From the NCBI RefSeq assembly GCF_003075095.1, contig NZ_QCZF01000003.1:62001-126000 (forward strand): DNA of 64,000 nt. Direction: 5' to 3'. The DNA comes from Blastococcus litoris (GTDB lineage Bacteria > Actinomycetota > Actinomycetes > Mycobacteriales > Geodermatophilaceae). The translations under genes were made by a program, and so were the position numbers. A model generated the notes under the pieces. The model saw only the letters and a list, made by a program, of their open reading frames with translations. It made no database searches and was not told the origin of the DNA. Shown in pieces: positions 16,034 through 24,969 of this stretch (position 1 is the first letter of the stretch; each line of letters begins with the position of its first letter).

Positions 16034-17371
16034 ATGCCCGAGCCCGTCCTGCCGACCACCGCCCGCCTCCTCCTGGCGCGCACCGCCCGCGCCCAGCGCG
16101 AGGGCCGGGCGCCGAGCCTGGTCGCCGGCGTCGTCCGGGACGGCGGTCTGGCCTGGTCGGCGGGGCGCGGGGACCTGCCCGAGCCGCACACCGACGTCCA
16201 GTACCGCCTGGGCTCCATCAGCAAGACCGTCACCGCGGTCGTGGTCATGCGGCTGCGGGACCAGGGGCGGCTGGGCCTCGACGACCCGCTCGAGCAGCAC
16301 CTCCCCGGCACGCCCTTCGGCGACCGCACGATCGGCCAGCTGCTCTCGCACCTAGCCGGCGCCTCGGCCGAGAGCCCCGGCGGCTGGTGGGAGCGCACCC
16401 CCGGCGGCTCGCTCGACGAGCTCGGGCTGGGGGCGGACGACGTCGTGCTCGGTGCCGCCCGCCGCTTCCACTACTCCAACCTGGGGTTCGGCCTGCTCGG
16501 TGAGCTGGTGGCCCGGATGCGCCGGACCAGCTGGGAGGACGCCGTGACCACCGAGGTGCTCGCGCCGCTGGGCATGGCGCGGACCACCCCCCGCCCGGTG
16601 GCGCCCGCGGCGGAGGGTACGGCGGTGCACCCGTGGGCCGACGTCGTCCTGCCCGAGCCGGAGCACCACGCCGGAGTCATGGCCGCCGCCGGTCAGCTGT
16701 GGGCGACGCTCGCGGACCTGGCGCGGTTCGCGGCCTTCCTCCTCGGCGACACCGGCGACGTCCTCGACCCGGCCACCCTGGAGGAGATGACCGTCCCCGC
16801 CGGCGTGGACTCCTCCGCGCCGGGGTGGTCGGCCTACGGGCTGGGCGTGCAGGTGCTGCGCGTGGACGGGCGCACCCTGGTCGGCCACGGCGGTTCCATG
16901 CCCGGCTTCCTCGCCGGCGTCTTCGTCGACCGCGAGGAGCAGGTGGGTGCCGTGTCGCTGGCGAACACCACCTCCGGTCTCGACAACGTGATCCCGGGGC
17001 TGCTCACCGACCTGCGGGCGGCCGAGCCGCGGATCGTCGAGCCCTGGGTGCCCGCGCCGTCGCCGGTCGCCCTGGACCTGCTGGGCGTCTGGTTCTGGGG
17101 GCCGTCGCCGATCCTGCTGCGCGCCGTGGGCGGCGGGATGCTGCACCTGGGCCCGCTGCCCGGGCGGACCGGCCGGGCCAGCCGGTTCACGGCCAGGGAC
17201 GACGGGACGTGGGTCGGGCTCGACGGCTACTACGCCGGGGAGACCCTGCGCATCGCCGACGACCACCTCGACCTGGGCACGTTCGTGTTCACGCGGACGC
17301 CCTACGACCCCGAGGCGCCGGTGCCGGGCGGCGTGGACGAGCGCGGCTGGGGCCCAGCGGTGGGCGGGTAG
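16034..17371 (+). CDS. Serine hydrolase, beta-lactamase/class C-like fold
   Basis: A 445-residue protein of the beta-lactamase-related serine hydrolase group (esterases, D-aminopeptidases, PBP4-like). The nucleophile motif SISK is at residues 61-64, and the Tyr motif YSNLGFGLLGEL lies near residue 152; GHGGSMPGF serves as the third motif. The C-terminal 100 residues form an extra beta-rich domain, as in many members. There is no signal peptide, so it is probably cytoplasmic; the substrate is unknown. The ATG at 16034 has TACGGT at 16021-16026 seven bases upstream, fitting a leaderless start. Its 3' end overlaps the convergent PPOX gene by 70 bp. Confidence 0.85.
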   Translation: MPEPVLPTTARLLLARTARAQREGRAPSLVAGVVRDGGLAWSAGRGDLPEPHTDVQYRLGSISKTVTAVVVMRLRDQGRLGLDDPLEQHLPGTPFGDRTIGQLLSHLAGASAESPGGWWERTPGGSLDELGLGADDVVLGAARRFHYSNLGFGLLGELVARMRRTSWEDAVTTEVLAPLGMARTTPRPVAPAAEGTAVHPWADVVLPEPEHHAGVMAAAGQLWATLADLARFAAFLLGDTGDVLDPATLEEMTVPAGVDSSAPGWSAYGLGVQVLRVDGRTLVGHGGSMPGFLAGVFVDREEQVGAVSLANTTSGLDNVIPGLLTDLRAAEPRIVEPWVPAPSPVALDLLGVWFWGPSPILLRAVGGGMLHLGPLPGRTGRASRFTARDDGTWVGLDGYYAGETLRIADDHLDLGTFVFTRTPYDPEAPVPGGVDERGWGPAVGG

Positions 17372-17976
17372 AGCCCGGCCGCGTAGCCGGGGCCGTAGTA
17401 GGCCTCGAGCTGGGCCAGCGGCTCGTCCGGGCGCTCGAGCCGCTGGGCGATGCGGGCCCGGCTCGGCACCGCCTCCGTGTCCCAGGTGCCGGGCTCCCAC
17501 AGCTGCGAGCGCAGGAACGCCTTGCCGCAGTGGTGGAACACCTGCTCGATGTCGACCACCAGCGCCAGGAGCGGTCGGTGCCCCTTCACCACCATGCGGT
17601 CGAGCAGCCCCGCCTCGGTGACCAGCCGGGCGCGGCCGTTGATCCGCAGCGTGTCGGTACGGCCGGGGAGCAGGAAGACGAGGCCGACGTGCGGGTTGGC
17701 CAGCACGTTGCGGAAGCCGTCCGCGCGGCGGTTGCCCGCCCGTTCGGGGAGCGCGATCGTCCGGTCGTCCAGCACGAGCACCCAGCCCGGCGGATCGCCC
17801 TTCGGGGAGACGTCGCACCGACCGTCGGCGTCGCTGGTCGCGACGAGGCACAACGGCGAGTGCGCCAGCCACTGCCGGTCGAGCTCGTGCAGCGAGTCGC
17901 GCTCCTTGTCCAGCGCCGCCCGGGCCGGCTCCCCGAGCAGGGCGCGTAGCTGGGCCTCCGTCGTGATCTCCTCCAC
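17302..17976 (-). CDS. PPOX-fold flavoprotein (MSMEG_1061 type)
   Basis: A 224-residue pyridoxamine-5'-phosphate-oxidase-fold protein that likely binds FMN. Residues 40-150 contain the split-barrel core with LVATSDADGRCDVSPKGDP and RRADGFRNVLANPHVGLVF, both typical of the FMN-binding group. The physiological reaction is unknown. The GTG at 17976 has CAGACT (complement of 17983-17988) six bases upstream and no ribosome-binding site, a leaderless arrangement. The last 70 bp overlap the convergent hydrolase gene. Confidence 0.85.
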   Translation of the reverse strand: MEEITTEAQLRALLGEPARAALDKERDSLHELDRQWLAHSPLCLVATSDADGRCDVSPKGDPPGWVLVLDDRTIALPERAGNRRADGFRNVLANPHVGLVFLLPGRTDTLRINGRARLVTEAGLLDRMVVKGHRPLLALVVDIEQVFHHCGKAFLRSQLWEPGTWDTEAVPSRARIAQRLERPDEPLAQLEAYYGPGYAAGLYPPTAGPQPRSSTPPGTGASGS

Positions 17977-17995
17977 GCGGGCAGTCTGCCGCGGC

Positions 17996-18511
17996 TCAGG
18001 GGCGGTCGAAGGCGTCCATGGTGTTCGTGACGACGATCCCGTACGCCAGGTGCGGGACGATGTCGCTGATCCAGTCGGTGCGCGACCACGTCCGCGGGTC
18101 GGTGACGCCCAGGACGGTCATGGGGCCGTTCGCCGCCACCAGCACGCCCAGGGTGGTCAGCGCGATGCCCACCGGCTTGGCCGACAGGTAGCCCGAGGCG
18201 CGGGCGGCACCGCCGAGCACCCCCACGCCGATCCCGGCCACCAGCCCCATCAGCGGGCCGAGGCCCTGCGTGCGGTTCTCGCGGGTCCGGTCGTCCCCCG
18301 GGATGGCGACGTGGGCGGTCGCGGCGAGCTTCTCGACCGTGTCCTCCGGCGTGGAGCTGGCGGCGCGTCCCCGGACGGCCATGTCGAGGTAGGTGACGGC
18401 GTTGAGCGCCGTGCTGCCCGCCGCCCCGGCCGCGGCGCCGCGCAGCAGCCACCCCGCTGTGCTGATTCCGCGCTTGCCCTTGCCCGACACGCCCAGTGGG
18501 GTCCTCGTCAT
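17996..18511 (-). CDS. Hypothetical membrane protein
   Basis: A 171-residue protein with three to four hydrophobic segments (LLRGAAAGAAGSTALNAVTY, LGPLMGLVAGIGVGVLGGAA, VGIALTTLGVLVAANGP, IVPHLAYGIVVTNTM) separated by a polar loop. It resembles small actinobacterial membrane proteins of unknown role. The ATG at 18511 has TAGGGC six bases upstream, close to the leaderless pattern but ending in C rather than T. It runs just downstream of nothing on its strand, so it is probably transcribed alone or with the PPOX gene behind it (20 bp gap). Confidence 0.7.
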   Translation of the reverse strand: MTRTPLGVSGKGKRGISTAGWLLRGAAAGAAGSTALNAVTYLDMAVRGRAASSTPEDTVEKLAATAHVAIPGDDRTRENRTQGLGPLMGLVAGIGVGVLGGAARASGYLSAKPVGIALTTLGVLVAANGPMTVLGVTDPRTWSRTDWISDIVPHLAYGIVVTNTMDAFDRP

Positions 18512-18595
18512 GCCGGCGCCCTACCCGGCCGCAGGACGACGGGAACGGTGGCTCGACGGGCACTGCGTGGCCGGCCGTGTCCCTACGATCCGTGC

Positions 18596-19261
18596 ATGGC
18601 CATGCGCGACCGAGCGACGAGCGCCCTCGCCCGGCAACTGGGGCATCCGCGCGGGCCGCTGGGCCGCCTCGTCGGCCGGATCCTCAACCGGCGCAACGCC
18701 CCGGCGGTCCAGGCCGCCGTGGACGCCCTGGAGGTGCGGCCCGGGGCAGTGCTCGCCGACCTCGGGTTCGGCGGCGGGGTCGGCCTGGCGCTGCTCCTCC
18801 GGCGATTGGACGGCGTCGACCGGTCCTCCGGCAGCGTCCAGGGAGTCGACGTCTCGGAGACGATGCTGGCTGCTGCCTCGCGCCGTTTCCGCTCCGCGGT
18901 CGCCTCGGGCCGGCTGCGGCTGCACCTCGCGCCCGTCCAGGCCCTGCCCATGGCCGACGCCTCGGTGGACGCGGCCATCACGCTGAACACGATCTACTTC
19001 GTGCCCGACCTGCAGGCCGCGTTCCGCGAGGTGCACCGCGTCCTCCGGCCCGGCGGGCGGCTGGTCGTCGGGCTCGGCGACCCGCAGGCCATGGCCCGGA
19101 TGGCGGTCACCCGCGACGGTTTCCTGATCCGGCCGCTGGACGACGTGGTGGCCGCTCTCGGATCCGCCGGGCTGGGCGTCACCGAGCGCCGGCGCGTGGG
19201 CTCCGGCGAGGACGCGGTCCACCTGCTGGTGGCCGCGCGGGACCAGGCGGGCACGGGCTAG
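18596..19261 (+). CDS. Class I SAM-dependent methyltransferase
   Basis: A 221-residue methyltransferase. Motif I is VLADLGFGGGVGLALL (near residue 50), with the acidic residue that binds the ribose in GVDVSETML. Motif III region DASVDAAITLNTIYFV and LRPGGRLVVGLGD follow, as in UbiE/type-11 enzymes. The substrate cannot be read. The ATG at 18596 has TACGAT at 18584-18589 exactly six bases upstream and no ribosome-binding site, so the mRNA is probably leaderless; a second ATG lies two codons downstream. Confidence 0.9.
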   Translation: MAMRDRATSALARQLGHPRGPLGRLVGRILNRRNAPAVQAAVDALEVRPGAVLADLGFGGGVGLALLLRRLDGVDRSSGSVQGVDVSETMLAAASRRFRSAVASGRLRLHLAPVQALPMADASVDAAITLNTIYFVPDLQAAFREVHRVLRPGGRLVVGLGDPQAMARMAVTRDGFLIRPLDDVVAALGSAGLGVTERRRVGSGEDAVHLLVAARDQAGTG

Positions 19262-19321
19262 CTGTCGTCCGCTCGAGGACCGCGCTGGCGGCCGGACGGG
19301 GGGAGGCCGCAGGCTGGCGGG

Positions 19322-19573
19322 GTGGACGACGTCGGCGCGCGGCTGGAGCGCAGCATCGGGGAGCTGCTGGACCAGCGCCGTCCCGACGCCTCGATCTGCC
19401 CGTCGGAGGCCGCACGGGCGGTCGACCCGGAGGGCTGGCGAGAGCTCATGCCCGAGGCGCGGGCCGCCGCGGGCCGGCTCGCGGCCGCCGGCGAGGTCGA
19501 GGTCACCCAGGGCGGCGCGGTCGTCGACGTGGGGACCGCCCGCGGGCCGGTGCGGGTGCGCCGCCGCCGCTGA
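19322..19573 (+). CDS. DUF3253 small protein
   Basis: An 83-residue protein matching DUF3253, a predicted small winged-helix-like domain: SICPSEAARAVDPEGWRELM is the characteristic segment, followed by ARAAAGRLAAAGEVEVTQGG. Function unknown. The GTG at 19322 has CAGGCT at 19310-19315 six bases upstream, a leaderless arrangement. Confidence 0.8.
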   Translation: MDDVGARLERSIGELLDQRRPDASICPSEAARAVDPEGWRELMPEARAAAGRLAAAGEVEVTQGGAVVDVGTARGPVRVRRRR

Positions 19574-19582
19574 TCCGGTCGC

Positions 19583-20056
19583 TCAGCCCTCGCCGGCCGC
19601 GCGCTCCAGCAGCGGTCCCAGCCGGTGCTCGACGAACCGCCGGAGCGCCAGGGCGGTGTCCGTGCGCTGCACGCCGGGGATCGCCAGCACCTGCTCGGTG
19701 ATCCGCCACAGGTCGTCGGCGTCGCGGGCGACCACCTCCACCAGCAGGTCGGTCACCCCTGACAGGCCGGTCACCTCGACGACCTCGGGGATCTCGGCCA
19801 GCGCGCCGCTCACGTCGGCCAGGCTCCGCTGCACGACCTGGACCGTGACGTAGGCGCTCAACCGGTAGCCGAGGGCCTCGGGCCGCACCCGCCGGTCGAG
19901 GGGGGCGAGGACGCCGTTCGTCTCGAGCCGGGACAGCCGGGCCTGCACGGTGTTGCGGGCCAGCCCCAGGCGCTGCGACAGCGCCATCACGCTCGCCCGC
20001 GGGTCCTCGCCGAGGGCGAGCAGCAGCCGCGCATCCGTGGCGTCGACGTCGGCCAT
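19583..20056 (-). CDS. Lrp/AsnC-family regulator, probably of the adjacent bkd operon
   Basis: A 157-residue feast/famine regulator. Residues 5-60 hold the helix-turn-helix (LSQRLGLARNTVQARLSRLE), and residues 70-145 the RAM ligand-binding domain with VVEVTGLSGVTDLLVEVVA. It is divergent from a 2-oxo acid dehydrogenase operon, the same arrangement as BkdR with bkd genes in Pseudomonas and Streptomyces, where branched-chain amino acids or keto acids act as effector. The ATG at 20056 has CAGACT six bases upstream, so it is probably leaderless. The inverted repeat at 20099-20129 lies between the two genes. Confidence 0.9.
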   Translation of the reverse strand: MADVDATDARLLLALGEDPRASVMALSQRLGLARNTVQARLSRLETNGVLAPLDRRVRPEALGYRLSAYVTVQVVQRSLADVSGALAEIPEVVEVTGLSGVTDLLVEVVARDADDLWRITEQVLAIPGVQRTDTALALRRFVEHRLGPLLERAAGEG

Positions 20057-20098
20057 CTGCCCAGTCTGACATGCGTGGACGTCCTAGTACTGATCCAA

Positions 20099-20129
20099 CT
20101 GCGCAATCCGTCCGAGGGATCTTGCGCAG
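20099..20129. promoter_or_regulatory. Inverted repeat CTGCGCAA-N15-TTGCGCAG (Lrp-type operator)
   Basis: CTGCGCAA at 20099-20106 and TTGCGCAG at 20122-20129 are perfect 8-bp inverses, 23 bp centre to centre. The site sits between the divergent Lrp/AsnC gene and the E1alpha gene, where an Lrp-type regulator would be expected to bind. Function is inferred from position. Confidence 0.65.
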
Positions 20130-20271
20130 ATCGAGTCCGGGGTGGTGTTGTCACAGCACCGGGTCCCCGTGCCACCATGTGTGAGTGGCGCCACACCCCG
20201 GCGCCACGAGACGTCCACCCCCGCGGCCGGTCGGTGACCCCGGCAGCCGCGAGAGACGGCAGGAGAGCTCG

Positions 20272-21411
20272 ATGACTGCGCTCGACCAGACCACCGAGGT
20301 GGTCGACCCCGTCCCCGGTGCGTCGGCCCCGCACCTCCCCCGGCAGCCCGACCTGGTCCAGCTGCTCACGCCCGAGGGCGAGCGGGTCGAGCACCCCGAC
20401 TACGCGCTCGACATCTCCGACGACGAGCTGCGCGCCCTCTACCGCGACCTCGTGCTGGTCCGCCGCTGGGACGTCGAGGCCACCGCGCTGCAGCGCCAGG
20501 GCGAGCTGGGCATCTGGGCCTCGCTGCTCGGGCAGGAGGCGGCGCAGGTCGGGGCCGGCCGGGCGATGCTCGACGGCGACATGGCCTTCCCGACCTACCG
20601 CGAGCACGGCGTGGCCTGGGCGCGCGGGGTCGACCCGCTGCAGGTCATGAGCCTGTTCCGCGGCGTCGACAACGGCGGGTGGGACCCGGCCGACCGGGGC
20701 TTCAACCTGTACACGATCGTCATCGGCGCCCAGTGCCTGCACGCCACCGGCTACGCCATGGGCGTCCAGCGCGACGGCTCGGAGAACGCCGTCCTGGCGT
20801 TCCTGGGGGACGGCGCGACCAGCCAGGGCGAGGTCAACGAGGCGATGATCTTCGCCGCGAGCTTCTCCGCGCCGGTCGTCTTCTTCTGCCAGAACAACCA
20901 GTACGCCATCAGCGTGCCGCTGGAGCGGCAGACGCGGATCCCGCTGTACCAGCGCGCGGCCGGCTTCGGCTTCCCCGGCGTCCGGGTCGACGGCAACGAC
21001 GTCCTCGCCGTCCTGGCCGTCACCCGCTCCGCGCTGCAGGCCGCCCGCGAGGGCCAGGGCCCGACCTTCATCGAGGCGTTCACCTACCGGATGGGGGCGC
21101 ACACCACCTCCGACGACCCGACCCGCTACCGGCTGGCCAGCGAGCTGGAGGAGTGGAAGCTGCGCGACCCGATCGCACGGCTCAAGGCCCACCTGTCGCG
21201 GACCGGGATCGCCGACGCCGCCTTCCTCGACTCGGTCGAGGCCGAGGGCGACGAGCTGGCCGCGCGCATCCGCCGCGGCACCGTCGACATGCCCGATCCG
21301 GCGCCCAGCTCGATGTTCGAGCACGTCTACGCCGAGCAGACGCCCCACCTGGCCGACCAGAGAGCGGAGTTCGAGGCGTACCACGCGAGCTTCGAGGGGG
21401 GCCACCAGTGA
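20272..21411 (+). CDS. 2-oxo acid dehydrogenase E1 alpha (branched-chain or pyruvate type)
   Basis: The thiamine-diphosphate-binding alpha subunit of the E1 decarboxylase in a 2-oxo acid dehydrogenase complex, 379 residues. The ThDP motif runs from GDG at residues 179-181 through GATSQGEVNEAMIFAASF to NN about 30 residues later. The heterotetrameric E1 (separate alpha and beta) and the adjacent Lrp regulator favour a branched-chain keto acid dehydrogenase, but pyruvate dehydrogenases of this build exist. The ATG at 20272 follows GGAGAG. The stop overlaps the GTG of the beta gene. Confidence 0.9.
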   Translation: MTALDQTTEVVDPVPGASAPHLPRQPDLVQLLTPEGERVEHPDYALDISDDELRALYRDLVLVRRWDVEATALQRQGELGIWASLLGQEAAQVGAGRAMLDGDMAFPTYREHGVAWARGVDPLQVMSLFRGVDNGGWDPADRGFNLYTIVIGAQCLHATGYAMGVQRDGSENAVLAFLGDGATSQGEVNEAMIFAASFSAPVVFFCQNNQYAISVPLERQTRIPLYQRAAGFGFPGVRVDGNDVLAVLAVTRSALQAAREGQGPTFIEAFTYRMGAHTTSDDPTRYRLASELEEWKLRDPIARLKAHLSRTGIADAAFLDSVEAEGDELAARIRRGTVDMPDPAPSSMFEHVYAEQTPHLADQRAEFEAYHASFEGGHQ

Positions 21412-22388
21412 GCACCGAGACCCTCACCATCGGCAAGGCGCTCAACCTCGGCCTGCGCCGGGCGATGGAGGACGACGCCAAGGTCGTCCTCATGGGCGAG
21501 GACATCGGCAAGCTCGGCGGGGTCTTCCGGATCACCGACGGACTGCAGAAGGACTTCGGCGAGGACCGCGTCGTCGACACCCCGCTGGCCGAGGCCGGCA
21601 TCCTCGGCACCGCCGTCGGCCTCGCCATGCGCGGCTACCGGCCGGTCTGCGAGATCCAGTTCGACGGGTTCGTCTTCCCTGCCTACAACCAGATCGTCAC
21701 CCAGGTCGCCAAGATCCACGCCCGCTCCAAGGGCGCGGTGCGGATGCCGATCGTCATCCGCATCCCCATGGGCGGCGGCATCGGCGCGGTCGAGCACCAC
21801 AGCGAGAGCCCCGAGGCCTACTTCGCGCACACGGCCGGTCTCAAGGTGGTCGCCGTCAGCAACCCGGTCGACGCCTACTGGGGCATCCAGCAGGCGATCG
21901 CCCACCCGGACCCGATCGTCTTCCTCGAGCCCAAGCGCCGGTACTGGGAGAAGGCGGAGGTCGACACCGACGCCACGCCCGAGCCGCTGTTCCGCTCCCG
22001 CGTGGTGCGCGGCGGCGACGACGTCACCGTCCTCGCCTACGGCTCGATGGTGAAGACGGCGCTGCAGGCTGCCGAGGCCGCGGCGGAGGAGGGCCGGTCG
22101 CTCGAGGTCGTCGACCTGCGCACCGTCTCGCCGCTGGACCTGGACCCGGTGTTCGAGTCCGTGCGGCGGACCGGCCGCTGCGTCGTCGTGCACGAGGCGC
22201 CGACGACGCTCGGGCTGGGCGCGGAGATCGCCGCCCGGGTCACCGAGACCTGCTTCCACTCGCTGGAGGCCCCGGTGCTGCGCGTCGGCGGCTACGACAC
22301 CCCGTACCCGCCGTCGAAGCTCGAGGAGGAGTACCTGCCCGACCTGGACCGGGTGCTCGACGCCGTCGACCGCTCGATGGGGTTCTGA
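21408..22388 (+). CDS. 2-oxo acid dehydrogenase E1 beta
   Basis: A 326-residue transketolase-like beta subunit that completes the E1 active site with the alpha protein. Typical segments are VVLMGEDIGKLGGVFRIT, DTPLAEAGILGTAVGLAM with the Glu that activates ThDP, RIPMGGGIGAVEHHSESPEA, and the C-terminal transketolase domain with VVHEAPTTLGLGAEIAARV. Its GTG overlaps the E1 alpha stop (GTGA), so translation is coupled. E2 starts 3 bp downstream. Confidence 0.95.
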   Translation: MSTETLTIGKALNLGLRRAMEDDAKVVLMGEDIGKLGGVFRITDGLQKDFGEDRVVDTPLAEAGILGTAVGLAMRGYRPVCEIQFDGFVFPAYNQIVTQVAKIHARSKGAVRMPIVIRIPMGGGIGAVEHHSESPEAYFAHTAGLKVVAVSNPVDAYWGIQQAIAHPDPIVFLEPKRRYWEKAEVDTDATPEPLFRSRVVRGGDDVTVLAYGSMVKTALQAAEAAAEEGRSLEVVDLRTVSPLDLDPVFESVRRTGRCVVVHEAPTTLGLGAEIAARVTETCFHSLEAPVLRVGGYDTPYPPSKLEEEYLPDLDRVLDAVDRSMGF

Positions 22389-22390
22389 GC

Positions 22391-23863
22391 ATGGCGACCA
22401 GGCAGTTCACGCTGCCCGACGTCGGCGAGGGCCTGACCGAGGGCGAGATCCTGCAGTGGCTGGTCGCCGTCGGCGACACGGTCACGGTCAACCAGCCGCT
22501 GTGCGAGGTGGAGACGGCGAAGGCAGCGGTCGAGCTCCCGTCACCCTTCGCGGGCACGGTGACCGAGCTGCTGTTCGACGCGGGCACGATGGTCGACGTC
22601 GGCACGCCGATCATCACGATCGACGTCGGTGGCGACGCGCCCGCCGCCGCGGCCGCGGACCCGGCCACCACGGGGCTGATCGGCGAGCCCACCGCCTCCG
22701 GCCGGACCGCCGTGCTGGTGGGCTACGGCCCGCGGAACACCGAGGCGCGGCGCCGGCCGCGGCGCGGCGGCGAGTCCGTCGCCGCCCGGGCGACGGCGCC
22801 CGTGGTGCTGCCCGAGGCCGACTACGGCTCGGGGACCGACCGCCCGCCCCTCCTGGCCACCGCGCCCGACGCCGGCACCAAGCCGGTGCGGCACGGCGGG
22901 CTCGAGGTCGGCCGTCAGGCGGAGGCGCACGCGCTGCGCGGTGACGCCGCCGCCTCGGGTGGCGCGGCACCCGGCCGGGGGCGACTGCGTCCGCTGGCCA
23001 AGCCGCCGGTCCGCAAGTACGCGAAGGACCTCGGCGTCGACCTGACCGCGGTCTCCGGTTCCGGTGCCGGCGGGACCATCACCCGGGCCGACGTCGACGC
23101 CGCCGCAGCGGGCGCGAGCACCGGCTCCGTCGTCCAGGGAGCGTTCGGTACCGGGAGCCCGGTGGGCGGGGAGACGCGCATCCCGATCAAGGGGGTCCGC
23201 AAGCACACCGCGGCGGCGATGGTGGCCAGCGCGTTCACCGCGCCCCACGTCACGGAGTTCCTCACCGTCGACGTCACCCGGATGATGAAGCTGCGCGCCC
23301 GCCTCGCGGCACGCCCCGAGCTGGCCGACGTCAAGGTCAGCCCCCTGCTCTTCGTGGCCAAGGCGCTGCTGCTCGCGGTGAAGCGGCACCCGATGGTGAA
23401 CAGCTCGTGGGACGAGGCGGCTCAGGAGATCGTGGTCAAGGACCACGTGAACCTGGGCATCGCCGCGGCCACCCCGCGCGGCCTCGTCGTCCCGAACATC
23501 AAGGACGCCGGGCGGTTGTCGCTGGCCGAGCTGGCCGGCGCACTGGCCGACCTCACCGCCACCGCGCGCGAGGGGCGGACGTCGCCCGCGGACATGTCCG
23601 GTGGGACGATCACCATCACCAACGTCGGGGTGTTCGGCGTCGACACCGGTACGCCGATCCTCAACCCGGGGGAGTCGGCGATCCTGGCCTTCGGTGCGGT
23701 CCGCGAGATGCCGTGGGTGCACAAGGGCAAGGTCGTGCCCCGGCAGGTGACGCAGCTGGCGCTGTCCTTCGACCACAGGATCGTCGACGGCGAGCTGGGG
23801 TCGCGGTTCCTGGCCGACATCGGTGCCCTGCTGCACGACCCCGGCGCCGCGCTCGCCTTCTGA
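22391..23863 (+). CDS. Dihydrolipoamide acyltransferase (E2)
   Basis: The core subunit of the complex, 490 residues. The lipoyl domain (about 1-78) carries the lipoylated Lys44 in VETAKAAVE. A Pro/Ala/Arg-rich linker follows, then the peripheral-subunit-binding domain (about 199-236, KPPVRKYAKDLGVDL). The catalytic domain (about 255-490) ends with SFDHRIVDGELG, where His462 and Asp466 are the catalytic pair. No E3 (lipoamide dehydrogenase) gene is nearby, so the complex must borrow one from elsewhere in the genome. Confidence 0.96.
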   Translation: MATRQFTLPDVGEGLTEGEILQWLVAVGDTVTVNQPLCEVETAKAAVELPSPFAGTVTELLFDAGTMVDVGTPIITIDVGGDAPAAAAADPATTGLIGEPTASGRTAVLVGYGPRNTEARRRPRRGGESVAARATAPVVLPEADYGSGTDRPPLLATAPDAGTKPVRHGGLEVGRQAEAHALRGDAAASGGAAPGRGRLRPLAKPPVRKYAKDLGVDLTAVSGSGAGGTITRADVDAAAAGASTGSVVQGAFGTGSPVGGETRIPIKGVRKHTAAAMVASAFTAPHVTEFLTVDVTRMMKLRARLAARPELADVKVSPLLFVAKALLLAVKRHPMVNSSWDEAAQEIVVKDHVNLGIAAATPRGLVVPNIKDAGRLSLAELAGALADLTATAREGRTSPADMSGGTITITNVGVFGVDTGTPILNPGESAILAFGAVREMPWVHKGKVVPRQVTQLALSFDHRIVDGELGSRFLADIGALLHDPGAALAF

Positions 23864-23898
23864 CGGTCCCGCCGGTCCCGCCCGCTGCGTGCGGCGCG

Positions 23899-23917
23899 GG
23901 GCCGGTGTGCCCGGCCC
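23899..23917 (+). terminator. Possible terminator after E2
   Basis: GGGCCGG at 23899-23905 pairs with CCGGCCC at 23911-23917 around a 5-base loop. There is no T-run, so it would be a weak or factor-assisted terminator. Confidence 0.4.
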
Positions 23918-24088
23918 GCCATGACGGATGCTCATGCTGCTGGCCCGCGTCGTCTCCGAGCCCCAGCATTCTCGCTACCGAGAAGTGCGAGGCAGGTCGA
24001 TCGCGCAGCAGGTGGCAACCCGCTTCTCCCTCATCGGTCCGTAGTTCTGCTGCGCCACGAACTCGACCCGACTCATGAGGTGATGGGA

Positions 24089-24895
24089 ATGGCTCTACGT
24101 CCACGTCGGACCGGTGCGCGCGGCAGGGCGCTGTCGCGAGCGGCGGTACTGCTCGGGATGGCGTTCGTCCTGGCGGGCACGGTCCTTCCGGCGGCCCAGG
24201 CGGCGCCGACGGCACCGGAGGTTCCGGTCGTCGACCCCGCGAAGGTGGTCATCGACGCGGCGACCGGTGTCCAGCAGTACCGGTTCCCGCTGGTGGTGCC
24301 GGCCGGCGGCACCCTGCAGCCGGCCGACCCGGCCGAGGGCGCCCAGGGGATCACCCGCGAGGTCGTCGTGGTCGACGCCAAGGGCGCCGTCGTGGGCGCC
24401 TACGACTCGGCCGTGGCGATCGACTCCGCAGGACACCTGCTGCCGACCTACTTCTCCATCGAGGGCTCGACGCTCGTGCAGACCGTGGCCTTCGACCCGA
24501 CGACGGCCTTCCCGGTGGCCATCGACCCCGCCTACACGAAGGCCGGCAGGGTGGCGCTCACCCCGCCGCCGCCGGGTGGGTTCGGCACCGCGGCCTACGT
24601 GGGGATCCCGTCCAACTACGTCTACAACCCGAAGCTCGGCACGCTGCACGACTACTGCAGCTACTCGCCGGACGAGTTCCCCTCGCCGGTCGGCGCCAAC
24701 GCCAACTTCCGCGGACCCTGCGCCCGGCACGACCTGTGCTACGCGGGGACGACCAGCGAGTTCACCTGCGACAACCGCCTCCGGGCGGACATGCGCAGCA
24801 ACTGCGAGTACACCTACGCCTGGTACAACCCGATGCGGGGGCTGTGCTACGACACGGCCAACGTGTACTGGGCAGCGGTGGTCCTCGACCGCTAG
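24089..24895 (+). CDS. Secreted phospholipase A2
   Basis: A 268-residue exported protein with a prokaryotic phospholipase A2 domain at its C-terminus. The catalytic motif is GPCARHDLCYAG, containing the His-Asp pair of the PLA2 active-site helix; surrounding cysteines suggest disulfides. The signal peptide has a basic start and a hydrophobic core ending at AQAAPTA. The middle (residues 40-150) is a beta-rich region of unknown role. GAGGTG at 24077-24082 favours the ATG at 24089 over one at 24083. Such enzymes release fatty acids from external phospholipids. Confidence 0.88.
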   Translation: MALRPRRTGARGRALSRAAVLLGMAFVLAGTVLPAAQAAPTAPEVPVVDPAKVVIDAATGVQQYRFPLVVPAGGTLQPADPAEGAQGITREVVVVDAKGAVVGAYDSAVAIDSAGHLLPTYFSIEGSTLVQTVAFDPTTAFPVAIDPAYTKAGRVALTPPPPGGFGTAAYVGIPSNYVYNPKLGTLHDYCSYSPDEFPSPVGANANFRGPCARHDLCYAGTTSEFTCDNRLRADMRSNCEYTYAWYNPMRGLCYDTANVYWAAVVLDR

Positions 24896-24904
24896 GAGTT
24901 CGAC

Positions 24905-24941
24905 CTCGTGCCGGGCCTGCTCCTCGCGGGCCCGGCACGAG
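24905..24941 (+). terminator. Terminator hairpin after phospholipase gene
   Basis: A 13-bp perfect stem (ctcgtgccgggcc at 24905-24917 with its complement at 24929-24941) and an 11-base loop begin nine bases after the stop codon. No strong T-run follows. Confidence 0.65.
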
Positions 24942-24969
24942 TCCCTGTCCAGCCCTCCCGGAGGTGTTC

